Origin: Pseudoflavonifractor_A sp022772585
Lineage (GTDB): Bacteria > Bacillota > Clostridia > Oscillospirales > Oscillospiraceae
Assembly: GCF_052065415.1 (NCBI RefSeq)
Contig: NZ_JBQHUB010000009.1
Span: forward strand, 1-64,000
DNA length: 64,000 nt
Direction: 5' to 3'
Shown: piece after piece, positions 15,261 to 23,524 of the stretch
Layout of the letters: every line of letters begins with the position of its first letter
How positions within the stretch are numbered: position 1 is the stretch's first letter
Program-made: the position numbers and the translations under genes
Notes under the pieces: model-generated
What the model was told of the DNA's origin: nothing
The model's database searches: none
Seen by the model: only the letters and a program-made list of their open reading frames with translations

Positions 15261-15299
15261 AAGACCTCCCGTCCCTATGGGACGGGAGGTCTTTTTTCT
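15261..15299 (+). terminator. Terminator of the arsR operon
   Basis: A 15-bp perfect stem (AAGACCTCCCGTCCC with GGGACGGGAGGTCTT) and then TTTTTC, 23 bp after the methyltransferase stop. Confidence 0.92.
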
Positions 15300-15362
15300 C
15301 GTTACAGGGCCTTTCTCAGGTATTCCGCCGGGATGGCCTCCCACCGTCTTTCATGACGCTTC

Positions 15363-16028
15363 CTACCAGACCAGCGGGATCATCCGGTATTTGACCTTTT
15401 CCTTGTAAGCCCGGTATCCGGGCAGGCCGTTCTCCAGCACCTGCTCTTCATTTCTGATCCGCCTGGCCAGTATGGCCGGGACAAACAGGAAAGGGATCAC
15501 GGCGACTCCGGACCCCAGTACCAGAGGCATGGAGAGAAACAGAAGCGCCACAGCGGCGTACATGGGGTGCCGCACGACACCGTACAGTCCGGTGTCGATG
15601 ACTTTCTGGTCCTTCTGGATCTCCACCGTACGGGAGAGGTAGGCATTTTCCCGCATGACTTCAAGATACAGCCCATAGGCGGCGCAGAACAGCACCACGC
15701 CAACCGCCACGGCGGGAAGAGGCAGCGCCGTCCAGCCAAAGCGGAAGTCCAGCCCCGCCAGCACAAATCCGGCGATAAACACAAGCGCGGACAGTCCGAT
15801 CACCTTTTTCTGCTCCGGCTCACTCTCTCTGCTGTTCAGCCGCTTCCGCAGCAGATCGGGGGCCTTCACATACAGCACCGTCCCCACGACAGGCATGGGG
15901 ATAAAGAGCAGCGCCAGCAGCCGCCACGCCCCCGGATAGTGCCAGGTGCCTGCCGGCAGGAAGAGCAGCAGCCCCATGGCCGCCAGACCCGACAGCAGCT
16001 TGAGCCCCGCCTGCGTCATCAGTTTCAT
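15363..16028 (-). CDS. Isoprenylcysteine carboxyl methyltransferase-like membrane protein
   Basis: A 221-aa membrane protein of the ICMT/PEMT (NnrU-like) superfamily with about five to six membrane helices. The conserved C-terminal segment has GLYGVVRHPMYAAVALLFLS (the RHPMY SAM-binding signature) and the late Glu pair EEQVLENGLPGY. In bacteria these are uncharacterised methyltransferases of lipids or small molecules; prenylated proteins are not expected. ATG 16028 is chosen because GGAAAGGA precedes it, and ATG 16055 lacks a ribosome site. It is the last gene of the leftward accessory run before a convergent terminator. Confidence 0.82.
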   Translation of the reverse strand: MKLMTQAGLKLLSGLAAMGLLLFLPAGTWHYPGAWRLLALLFIPMPVVGTVLYVKAPDLLRKRLNSRESEPEQKKVIGLSALVFIAGFVLAGLDFRFGWTALPLPAVAVGVVLFCAAYGLYLEVMRENAYLSRTVEIQKDQKVIDTGLYGVVRHPMYAAVALLFLSMPLVLGSGVAVIPFLFVPAILARRIRNEEQVLENGLPGYRAYKEKVKYRMIPLVW

Positions 16029-16170
16029 ACGACTATCCTTTCCATCTCTCCCCATGTCGGGGCGTCAAACGCTTTATGTTCCAATTTTCCCCCTGCTCTG
16101 CGCAGCCGCCATCACGGCCCTGTATATCCATTCCTCCCGATCGGCTGTTTTTCGCTTTTACAGACAGCTC

Positions 16171-16668
16171 TTATTCACTTAACACACTTTCGGCGATCTC
16201 CCGAAAGGCCTTCCCCTTTTCCCCGGGCGTACTGCACAGGGCCTCCGCCCGGGCCATGATCTCCCGCAGGGTCTCCAGATCCTGCTGAAGGAACAGCTCG
16301 CAGAGATACCGTTTCATCCTGCCGTTGTTGTATTGCTCCAGGGCCACGGTAAGCAAGTCGGCCCTGGCCTCGTATTCCCGCAGCCAGAGGTCAAATCCCC
16401 TCTCCGCCACCGCCCGGCAGGTACGCTCCTTGGCATGGCCCGTGTTCAGATCGCTGAAGTCCCCCATCCTGCCCAGCTTCACACAGGGAAATTCCCCGCA
16501 CAGGCCGCAGTGATCCAGTCCCTTTTCCCGGATACAGCGGTGGACCTTGCAGGGCTCGGTGTAGTAACCGTCGTGAGAACAGCCGGGACACCGGCTCTTT
16601 CCCCCGGTCCGGTACCGGCTGCACAGGGCGCAGGGCATCCCACAGTATCCATAGGCGTATTCGCTCAT
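16171..16668 (-). CDS. DUF3795 cysteine-rich protein
   Basis: A 165-aa protein of the DUF3795 family. The N-terminal 65 residues carry about ten cysteines in paired motifs (YCGMPCALCSRY, RCPGCS, HCGLCGEFPC), suggesting zinc or iron-sulfur binding. The C-terminal part is helical. The family is common in Clostridia and methanogens and has no assigned function. It starts 10 bp after the DUF5655 gene and is probably cotranscribed with it. Confidence 0.78.
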   Translation of the reverse strand: MSEYAYGYCGMPCALCSRYRTGGKSRCPGCSHDGYYTEPCKVHRCIREKGLDHCGLCGEFPCVKLGRMGDFSDLNTGHAKERTCRAVAERGFDLWLREYEARADLLTVALEQYNNGRMKRYLCELFLQQDLETLREIMARAEALCSTPGEKGKAFREIAESVLSE

Positions 16669-16678
16669 GGTCCCTCCT

Positions 16679-17074
16679 TCAGCGCTTGCGCTCGGAAAAG
16701 GCCCATGCCTCCCGCAGCCAGCCCATCAGTTCACCGTCGATCTGCCCCGTCTCGGATATCAGCACATGGTGGGTCCAGCGGTTGGGATAAGGCTCCACTG
16801 CCACGGCCACCCGGGGCGAATCCAGCCGGCAGGGCAGCCCGATGGTTACCACGATACAGTGCTCCGGCCAATTTTTCTTCCTCCGCACCGGCAGGGATGC
16901 GGCGGCAAAGAGATGCCTGCCGTAAAAGCTGATCTGGCTCTTCTGCACCTTGACGGTCCCGTCCGGAAATTCTGCCTCCATCCGCCGGAACAGCGCCTCG
17001 TACAGCGACAGTTCCAAAGGCTTGCCTTCAAAATAAAACAGCATGTCGGCATAATAGTGCTCCGAAGTATTCAC
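16679..17074 (-). CDS. DUF5655-like protein
   Basis: A 131-aa soluble protein resembling the DUF5655 family, recognised by KVQKSQISFYGRHLFAAASL and the mid-protein NRWTHHVLI segment. The function of the family is unknown. The start is GTG 17074, with GGGAGG 8 nt upstream. It precedes the DUF3795 gene in a two-gene unit. The upstream stretch 17075-17275 shows no further gene. Confidence 0.68.
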   Translation of the reverse strand: MNTSEHYYADMLFYFEGKPLELSLYEALFRRMEAEFPDGTVKVQKSQISFYGRHLFAAASLPVRRKKNWPEHCIVVTIGLPCRLDSPRVAVAVEPYPNRWTHHVLISETGQIDGELMGWLREAWAFSERKR

Positions 17075-17275
17075 GGCCGGTCCTCCCTTCAATGGATATC
17101 TTCATTATACCATACCGGCCGAAAGTGAGAAAGCCGGTATCGCTGTTTTCCCGGCTCCCTCACTTGCCATTTCTTATTAGAACATCCGCCGGCGCAAATA
17201 GAATGAGGTCAAAGCGCGCCTGGGCGGATCGAACTTTTTTACACAGTCTTTTTCTGATATGGAAAGTGCCTGATC

Positions 17276-18019
17276 CTATTCCCATTGAAAAAACCGGATG
17301 GCCAACCCCGTACACAGGATCATCACGCCGGTCATGACCGCCGCAGGCAGCAGCACATTTCCCGCGGAGATACCCAGGAAGGCGTTTTTCATCAGAGTGA
17401 TGCCCTGAGTCAGGGGGAACAGGCTGACGGCCTTCTGCATCATCCGGGGCATCACCTCCACCGGCAGTGTGGTTCCGGAGAAGATCAGCATCGGAAAATA
17501 AAGAATAGAGGCGATGACTCCGGCCTGTCTGGAATTTTTTGCAAGGCCGCCCACCAGCATGCCGATGCTGAGGGTGGACAGCATGGTGATGAGCCAGCTT
17601 CCGAGAAAGGCCCAGACAGAGCCGTGGATCCTGACCTTCCAGAACAGGGCAGCCGTGATCCCGAGCGTCGCAAGGGATGCCGCACAGTACAGGATGTAGA
17701 CCGTCAGCTCCGCGCCCAGCAGCAGCGCGGGGCTGACAGGCGTGACGCGGAACCGTTTGAGGATCTTGCGCTCCCGGTAGTCGGAGACCACCAGCGGCAG
17801 CCCCATCAGGCCGCCGGCGCACATGGAAACGGCGCAGGCCGCGCCGAAGGACTGCTCTATAAACGTGTAAGGCGCGCCGTCATAGGCCGGTTTGGCACCG
17901 TAAATGATACCAAGGATGACCAGAATGGCCAGCGGCATCAGCAGTGCGAAAATGATCATGTTCATATCCCGGATGCTCAGCTTCATTTCGTTCTTCAGAA
18001 GTATGAAAAACCGCCTCAT
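17276..18019 (-). CDS. ABC-2 type transporter permease
   Basis: A 247-aa membrane protein with six predicted helices in the ABC2_membrane pattern, starting with a long N-terminal segment MIIFALLMPLAILVILGIIYG and ending in an amphipathic tail. It overlaps the ATPase gene by 4 bp (ATGA), so the two make one exporter in the plasma membrane. ABC-2 exporters in this arrangement typically expel antimicrobials or peptides. The substrate is unknown, but the upstream effector-sensing regulator suggests a small-molecule ligand. Confidence 0.85.
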   Translation of the reverse strand: MRRFFILLKNEMKLSIRDMNMIIFALLMPLAILVILGIIYGAKPAYDGAPYTFIEQSFGAACAVSMCAGGLMGLPLVVSDYRERKILKRFRVTPVSPALLLGAELTVYILYCAASLATLGITAALFWKVRIHGSVWAFLGSWLITMLSTLSIGMLVGGLAKNSRQAGVIASILYFPMLIFSGTTLPVEVMPRMMQKAVSLFPLTQGITLMKNAFLGISAGNVLLPAAVMTGVMILCTGLAIRFFQWE

Positions 18020-18741
18020 GCTTGCTCTCCCTCCTCGTCCGACAGCATCAGATAGGCGTCCTCAAATTTTTCACAGCCGCATTTGCGCTTGGCTTCCTCC
18101 ACCGTGCCGCAAAAGACTGCGCTGCCTTTTTTCAGAATGCATATCTCATCGCAGAGGGCCTCCACCTCATCCATGAAATGGGAGGTGAGGAAAATGGTCA
18201 GCCCCTGTTTTTTCAGCTCCGTGAGGGTCTTCCAGACACTGCGCCGGGCTCTGGCGTCCAGGCCGGTGGTCAGCTCGTCCAGAAAGACCAGCTCCGGGTC
18301 TGGGATCAGCGCCAGAACGATAAAAAGCCTCTGGCGCTCCCCGCCGGAGAGGCTTTTTACAGTATTTTTCAGCTTGTCTCCAATGCCGAAGCGGCTACAG
18401 AGTTCTTTCCAGTCCGCCGGATCCCGATACAGGCAGGCTGTCTCCTCACACAGCTCGAACACCTTGATCTCCTGCTGATAATCTCCCTTCTGAAACTGCA
18501 CGCCGATCTTCTCAAACAGTTCCCGGCGCTGCCGCTTTGGGTCCTGCCCCAGCAGGCGGACCGCTCCGCTGTCCGCGGTTTTTGTGCCAAGCATACATTC
18601 GATGGCGGTGCTCTTCCCTGCTCCGTTGGCCCCCAGCAGGCCAAACACTGTCCCCGCCTTTACGGACAGGTCCAGACGATTCAAAACCGTTCTGCCGCTG
18701 TAGGACTTGGTAAGCCCTCTGACACAGATTGCATCGCTCAT
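18016..18741 (-). CDS. ABC transporter ATP-binding protein
   Basis: A 241-aa cytoplasmic nucleotide-binding subunit. It shows Walker A GANGAGKST (residues 37-45), the signature SLSGGERQR, Walker B ELVFLDELTTGLD and the switch His in TSHFMDE. It overlaps both neighbours by 4 bp, so regulator, ATPase and permease are translationally coupled. It would drive the ABC-2 permease downstream. The DrrA/CcmA-like subclass suggests drug or peptide export. Confidence 0.92.
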   Translation of the reverse strand: MSDAICVRGLTKSYSGRTVLNRLDLSVKAGTVFGLLGANGAGKSTAIECMLGTKTADSGAVRLLGQDPKRQRRELFEKIGVQFQKGDYQQEIKVFELCEETACLYRDPADWKELCSRFGIGDKLKNTVKSLSGGERQRLFIVLALIPDPELVFLDELTTGLDARARRSVWKTLTELKKQGLTIFLTSHFMDEVEALCDEICILKKGSAVFCGTVEEAKRKCGCEKFEDAYLMLSDEEGEQA

Positions 18742-19622
18742 TTTTCGATCCTCCTTACCGCCCGCAGTTCGATGTAGCCGCGCTGGCCCCGGGGCTCCAG
18801 CTGGATGCGGGGATTCCCGTCATCCCACCGGTACCCGATCACCGTGGGGTCATAACCGTCCATGGCGTGCTGCACCGCCTGAATGGCCTGGCAGTAATCC
18901 TCCTCCCGGAAGGGCTGCCCCTGGAACATCAGATACTCCGCCTCCGGCAGCCGGATGACGTCAAAGCCCTCCGGAACGGCGCCCAGGTAATCCGTTTCCA
19001 CCTCCACCCCCTGTACATAGGTGGAGGTACCCGGCTTCTTGTACCGCTGGGGCAGCCACATGCACACCGGCTCGCCGCAGAGAGAGTGCATACTCATGAG
19101 AATGCCCCACACATCGCAGCTCACTTCCTCGCAATACGGAAAATAATTCTCCGCATGGACGGCCCGTTTGATGATGCACAGGCGCTCCGGCTTGCGGATG
19201 ACCTGGACAAAGACTGTCTGCAGATCCGGCATATCCATCCGCTCTTTTCTGAGTTCTCTGTATTTCGCGCCGTATGGGATGAAAAGCGGGATGGGGACCG
19301 GGTCTTTCGCATAATCGCCGGGATTGCGTCCGAACTCCCGGAAAAACGCTCTGGTAAAGGTATCCACATTGGAAAAGCCCAGGTCAAGGGCTGCGTCGAT
19401 CACGCGGCTTTTCCCCTCCCGCAGCCGCATTGCCGCCCGGGAGAGCCGCAGCTTGCGGATATATTCCGTGGGCGTCAGATCCAGATAGGCCCGGAACAGG
19501 CGGTAGGAATACCAGGGGGAAAACAGCGATACCTGCGCAAGGTCAGATAAATTGATGTCCCCGGCCAGATTCCGCTCGATATAGTCCTGCATCCGCTGGA
19601 CGGCCAGTGTCTGCTCTTTCAT
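18738..19622 (-). CDS. AraC-family regulator with GyrI-like effector domain
   Basis: A 294-aa transcription factor. Residues 5-105 form the AraC double HTH (YSYRLFRAYLDLTPTEYIRK and GFSNVDTFTRAFFREFGRNP). The remaining ~180 residues form a GyrI-like small-molecule domain, as in Rob and BmrR-type multidrug sensors. ATG 19622 is preceded by a GGGGGTGAAAGG-type site; ATG 19637 is the alternative, and the longer open frame to 20090 is not coding-like. It is the first gene of a coupled operon with the ABC exporter and probably activates it when ligand binds. Confidence 0.87.
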   Translation of the reverse strand: MKEQTLAVQRMQDYIERNLAGDINLSDLAQVSLFSPWYSYRLFRAYLDLTPTEYIRKLRLSRAAMRLREGKSRVIDAALDLGFSNVDTFTRAFFREFGRNPGDYAKDPVPIPLFIPYGAKYRELRKERMDMPDLQTVFVQVIRKPERLCIIKRAVHAENYFPYCEEVSCDVWGILMSMHSLCGEPVCMWLPQRYKKPGTSTYVQGVEVETDYLGAVPEGFDVIRLPEAEYLMFQGQPFREEDYCQAIQAVQHAMDGYDPTVIGYRWDDGNPRIQLEPRGQRGYIELRAVRRIEK

Positions 19623-19704
19623 GCCTTTCACCCCCATTGCAGAATATATTTTACTGCGTTTCCGCACGTTCCTCTCGACTTTTCTTGCCAAATGAGATAA
19701 ATCA

Positions 19705-19734
19705 GGACACGCCGCTTTCTTTGGCGGCGTGTCC
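19705..19734 (-). terminator. Hairpin downstream of a gene remnant
   Basis: GGACACGCCGC pairs perfectly with GCGGCGTGTCC around a 7-nt loop. On the minus strand it lies just past the stop at 19741 and is followed by TGATTTATC, a weak T-run. It is consistent with the terminator of the decayed gene beside it. Confidence 0.55.
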
Positions 19735-19740
19735 TCGCTC

Positions 19741-19956
19741 CTACCTTGCCCGATCCTGAAAAGGCCTTGCATCCAGCCGTTCCCGGCAGCCCATCTTTTT
19801 GGCCATGCGCCCCCTTGCCAGTTCTCGATTTCTTTCCTTTTTAGCCTGGCAAGATCTCTGCCCGGTTCCGCCGTAAACCATCCGACCGTTTTGGAACTTG
19901 ATATCCAACTTCGGATCCAACCGCTCATCATGATCCCCAGGATCTTTAAAGGGTGT
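19741..19956 (-). pseudogene. Possible 3' remnant of an unrecognised gene
   Basis: A 71-codon open frame without a start codon begins just after two consecutive stops. It translates to a hydrophilic, protein-like stretch with LDIKFQNGRMVYGGTGQRS and KKERNRELARGRMAKKMG, ends at a TAG, and is followed by a hairpin. It looks like the tail of a gene cut off at its 5' end. I do not recognise the family. The rest of the 19623-20381 gap is less GC-rich and holds only the cas promoter. Confidence 0.35.
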
Positions 19957-20201
19957 TTATTATGCCGGCAACAGCGCTGAAACATTGAGCGCTGTCCGGT
20001 TTTTGGGACACGCAGAGTGTTAAACTGACTAAAAACAGAGGATCCTGACCCTTTCAACGCAGCGCAGGACAAGTTTGCTGCGCGGACCACATTGCGATTG
20101 ATTCGCGCGGAATATGCCCATTATGCGAGGTGCGATAACCAGGCGGCGTTCCATGATGCCTTTGACAAACATAAGATCTATTACGTCCGCCATTAAAAAA
20201 G

Positions 20202-20230
20202 TTGTATATATTGCTAAATTGTGTTATGAT
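20202..20230 (+). promoter_or_regulatory. Promoter of the cas operon
   Basis: TTGTAT (20202-20207), a 17-bp spacer and TATGAT (20225-20230) in an AT-rich stretch. Transcription would start near 20237, leaving a 5' untranslated leader of about 145 nt before cas3. No repeat or operator stands out in that leader. Confidence 0.65.
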
Positions 20231-20381
20231 TATAAAAAAGATATTTGTTCAATTTCTCCTGACAGATACGAACAGCTCATCCGATATAACAGATTTAAAT
20301 CCAGTGATTGTACTCCGGCAAACTGCAGGGCGAACGACGACCGTAAGACAGATAACAAGATACGAGTGGAGATGAGGCTGT

Positions 20382-22787
20382 ATGATGAGATTTCCGGCAC
20401 ATATACGCATTCAAAAAGATGGTACGCAGGACATCCAAACCGTTGGGGAACACTGCCGCGGTACCGCGCGCTGTGCTGCGGAATGCCTGTCTGATATCGG
20501 CTTGTCCCATGCGGCTTATCTGGCCGGGCTGCTGCACGATCTGGGCAAAGCCACGCCGCAGTTCCGGGCATACATTGAACGTGCTGCCAATGGTGAATCC
20601 GTCCGGCGCGGGGCAGTAGTACATACCTTTGCGGGGGCGCGGCTGCTGCTGGAGCAGCACCACGGACCGGAGCCGGTTTCTTACGATGACATCACATGCG
20701 AACTTCTGGCGTTTGCAATCGGCGCCCACCATGGATTATTTGACTGCGTGGGAGAGGCCCGCACTTCCGGCTTCCAGCACAGGCTTTTATCCCATGACAG
20801 CGAATATCATGAATCCGTGCAAAACTTTCTGAACAGCTGCGCCGGCCAGGATGAAATCGATTCGTTATTCCGGGCGGCCTGCCTGGAGCTGACAGCAGTT
20901 TTTGAAAAGATCCAGGACCGGCTGTGTTCAGACGCCGCGCTCGCCCGGCAGGAGCTCCCCTTCTATGTGGGGCTTATGGCACGGCTGCTGCTGTCAGCGG
21001 TGATCCAGGGCGACCGCCGGGATACCGCAGAATTTATGACCGGAGTTGCCCGGCCCCCGTTCCCGGAAGACAGACGCCCGATGTGGAAAGCTTGCCTGCA
21101 GCGTATGGAGCGAAAACTGGAACGTTTCCCATCCGAGACGGGCATCCAAAAAGCCCGGAGGCAGATCTCAGACCAGTGCCGGCTTTTTGCGGAGCAGCCC
21201 GGCGGCATCTACCGTCTGAATGTGCCCACCGGCGCGGGCAAGACGTTGAGTTCTCTGCGCTATGCCCTGGCCCATGCCGCACAGTGGAACAAATCCCGTA
21301 TTATCTTCACCGCGCCGCTGCTGACGATTCTGGAACAGAACGCCCAGGTCATCCGGGACTATGTGGGTGACGGCAGTATGATTCTGGAACACCACTCCAA
21401 CCTGGTCCGCACACAGGAAGATCCAGAGGAGTTGGATCTTCAGGAGCTTCTGGCCGAGGACTGGAGCGCACCGATCATCATTACCACGCTGGTTCAGCTG
21501 CTGAACACCCTGTTCAGCGGAAAGACCACCTCCATCCGCCGGTTTCAGTCCCTGGCAGACAGCGTCATCATCCTGGACGAAGTCCAGACCGTGCCCACGA
21601 AAATGCTGACACTTTTCAATCTGGCGGTGAACTTCCTGACGGAGATCTGCGGAGCGACCGTGGTACTTTGCTCCGCCACACAGCCCTGTCTGGAAAAAGC
21701 TGCACATCCGCTGGCATCCGTTCCAAAGGATATCGTCCCCTATGACCGCGAACTGTGGAGCGCATTCTGCAGAACGCAGATCCGGAACGCCGGAAATCTG
21801 CGGCTGGAGGATCTCCCGGCCTTTGCGCTGGAAACTCTGGAAAAAGCAAACAGCCTGTTAATTGTATGCAATAAGAAGGATGAGGCGGCGTATCTCTATC
21901 AGAAGTTGTCCGGATGCGGCTTCCGCTGCTGCCATCTGTCCGCCGCCATGTGTACAGCCCACCGCCGGGCTGCCCTTGCCGGACTTCAGGCCGCACTGGC
22001 CGCGGGTGAAAAGACGGTCTGCGTGTCCACACAAGTGATCGAGGCGGGCGTGGATATCTCCTTTGAGCGGGTAATCCGGCTTTCCGCAGGAATGGACAGT
22101 GTGGTACAGGCTGCCGGGCGCTGCAACCGCAACGGCGAGCAGACCGGACCTGCGCCGGTCTGCCTGGTGCAGTGCCAAAATGAGAACCTGGCAAGGCTTC
22201 CGGACATTCAGCGCGGAAAGGACGCCACGGGTGAACTGCTGGCGCAGTACCGCCAGCGGCCGGAGCGGTTCCGGAACGATCTGTCCTCCGACGAGGCCAT
22301 CGGCTACTACTATCGCCGGCTTTACCAGGAGATGCCGGAAGGATTTCAGGATTACAGGATCCAGGACAAGCACTATACGATTTTTTCCCTTCTGGCCGAT
22401 AATACCTATTTCTCGGATGACCGGGCGGAGGCCCATGGGACCTATTTTTTGAATCAGGCCTTTCAACTGGCCGGCAAATTGTTTCAGGTGTATGACGAAG
22501 ACAGCATCGACGTCATCGTTCCATATGGAGAAGGCCGGACGGTGATCGCCGATCTGGGTTCCGACCGGGCCGCGCGGGACCTGGCATACCGGAAGAGCTG
22601 CCTGGACCGGGCCAAGCCGTACACCGTTTCCCTGTATCAATACCAGCGGCAGCAGTTGGAGCGGGATCACGGCCTGCTGCCCACCCGGGACGGCGATGAC
22701 AGCGTCCGGGTCCTGGCGGAAGGGTTTTATGACGAGAAGACCGGTCTCTCACTCAACGGGACTGCGGCACAATTTTGGGAGGTGTAA
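20382..22787 (+). CDS. cas3: CRISPR-associated helicase-nuclease Cas3 (type I-C)
   Basis: An 801-aa effector nuclease recruited by Cascade to unwind and degrade target DNA. The N-terminal HD nuclease shows H24, the H52-D53 pair in GLLHDLGKATPQF, and H116/H117. The SF2 helicase shows Walker A VPTGAGKT (281-288), the DExD-type box DEVQ (399-402), SAT (431-433), TQVIEAGVDISF and motif VI QAAGRCNRNG. The fused HD-helicase order and length are typical of I-C. ATG 20382 is followed by a second ATG, and the ribosome site is weak. It is the first gene of the seven-gene cas operon, 2 bp ahead of the cas5c start. Confidence 0.95.
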   Translation: MMRFPAHIRIQKDGTQDIQTVGEHCRGTARCAAECLSDIGLSHAAYLAGLLHDLGKATPQFRAYIERAANGESVRRGAVVHTFAGARLLLEQHHGPEPVSYDDITCELLAFAIGAHHGLFDCVGEARTSGFQHRLLSHDSEYHESVQNFLNSCAGQDEIDSLFRAACLELTAVFEKIQDRLCSDAALARQELPFYVGLMARLLLSAVIQGDRRDTAEFMTGVARPPFPEDRRPMWKACLQRMERKLERFPSETGIQKARRQISDQCRLFAEQPGGIYRLNVPTGAGKTLSSLRYALAHAAQWNKSRIIFTAPLLTILEQNAQVIRDYVGDGSMILEHHSNLVRTQEDPEELDLQELLAEDWSAPIIITTLVQLLNTLFSGKTTSIRRFQSLADSVIILDEVQTVPTKMLTLFNLAVNFLTEICGATVVLCSATQPCLEKAAHPLASVPKDIVPYDRELWSAFCRTQIRNAGNLRLEDLPAFALETLEKANSLLIVCNKKDEAAYLYQKLSGCGFRCCHLSAAMCTAHRRAALAGLQAALAAGEKTVCVSTQVIEAGVDISFERVIRLSAGMDSVVQAAGRCNRNGEQTGPAPVCLVQCQNENLARLPDIQRGKDATGELLAQYRQRPERFRNDLSSDEAIGYYYRRLYQEMPEGFQDYRIQDKHYTIFSLLADNTYFSDDRAEAHGTYFLNQAFQLAGKLFQVYDEDSIDVIVPYGEGRTVIADLGSDRAARDLAYRKSCLDRAKPYTVSLYQYQRQQLERDHGLLPTRDGDDSVRVLAEGFYDEKTGLSLNGTAAQFWEV

Positions 22788-22789
22788 GC

Positions 22790-23524
22790 GTGAAGAATAC
22801 GAGATATCCAAACATCGTGGAATTTCAAGTGACTGGGGACTATGCCCTGTTTTCCGATCCCATTCTGCGTCTCGGCGGAGAAAAGTGCACCTATCAGGCG
22901 CCGACCTATGAGGCTCTGAAGGGCATCCTATCTTCCATATATTGGAAGCCTACTATCATATGGTACATCGATAAAGTCCGGGTGATGAACCCCATCCAAA
23001 CAGAGGTCAAGGGCATCCGGCCCGTCAAGTACCACGGGGGCAACGACCTGGCGTATTATACCTATCTCAAGGACTGCCGCTACCAGGTGTGGGCCCATTT
23101 TGAGTGGAACGAAAACCGCCCGGAGCTGGCCGGGGACCGCAATGAGAACAAACACCATGAGATTGCCAAAAAGATGATCCGCAAAGGCGGCCGCCGGGAT
23201 GTTTTCCTGGGGACCCGGGAGTGCCAGGGCTATGTGGAGCCCTGTGCGTTCGGCGAGGGTCCGGGCCACTACGACTCCATTCCGGAACTGAGCTTCGGCC
23301 TGATGTATCACGGCATCACCTATGCAGATGAGGCGTACTCCGCAGAAACGGCAGGCAAAATGACGGCGAATTTCTGGAACCCGGTCATGCGGAAAGGGAT
23401 CATCACATTCCCAAGCCCGGAGGAATGTCCGCTGCACAAGACGCTGGGCGAGATGGCGATCAAGCCCTTTGGAGAGCAGCTGGACAACTTCAACGGCCTG
23501 CGGGAATTCGGGGAGGTGAACTGA
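22790..23524 (+). CDS. cas5c: Cas5c (Cas5d), pre-crRNA processing nuclease
   Basis: A 244-aa RAMP protein that in type I-C replaces Cas6: it cleaves the repeat RNA and then stays on the crRNA 5' handle in Cascade. By counting from the chosen start, Y51, K121 and H122 (in NKHHEIAKKM) fall at a constant offset of +5 from the catalytic triad reported for Bacillus halodurans Cas5d (Y46, K116, H117), so activity is expected. The start is GTG 22790 with GGGAGG 7 nt upstream, inside the end region of cas3. It is followed without a gap by cas8c. Confidence 0.93.
   Translation: MKNTRYPNIVEFQVTGDYALFSDPILRLGGEKCTYQAPTYEALKGILSSIYWKPTIIWYIDKVRVMNPIQTEVKGIRPVKYHGGNDLAYYTYLKDCRYQVWAHFEWNENRPELAGDRNENKHHEIAKKMIRKGGRRDVFLGTRECQGYVEPCAFGEGPGHYDSIPELSFGLMYHGITYADEAYSAETAGKMTANFWNPVMRKGIITFPSPEECPLHKTLGEMAIKPFGEQLDNFNGLREFGEVN

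Noticed and set aside
19638..20090. Extended N-terminus for the AraC regulator
   Set aside because: The frame is open but the sequence is not coding-like in that frame, and good starts with ribosome sites exist at 19622/19637.
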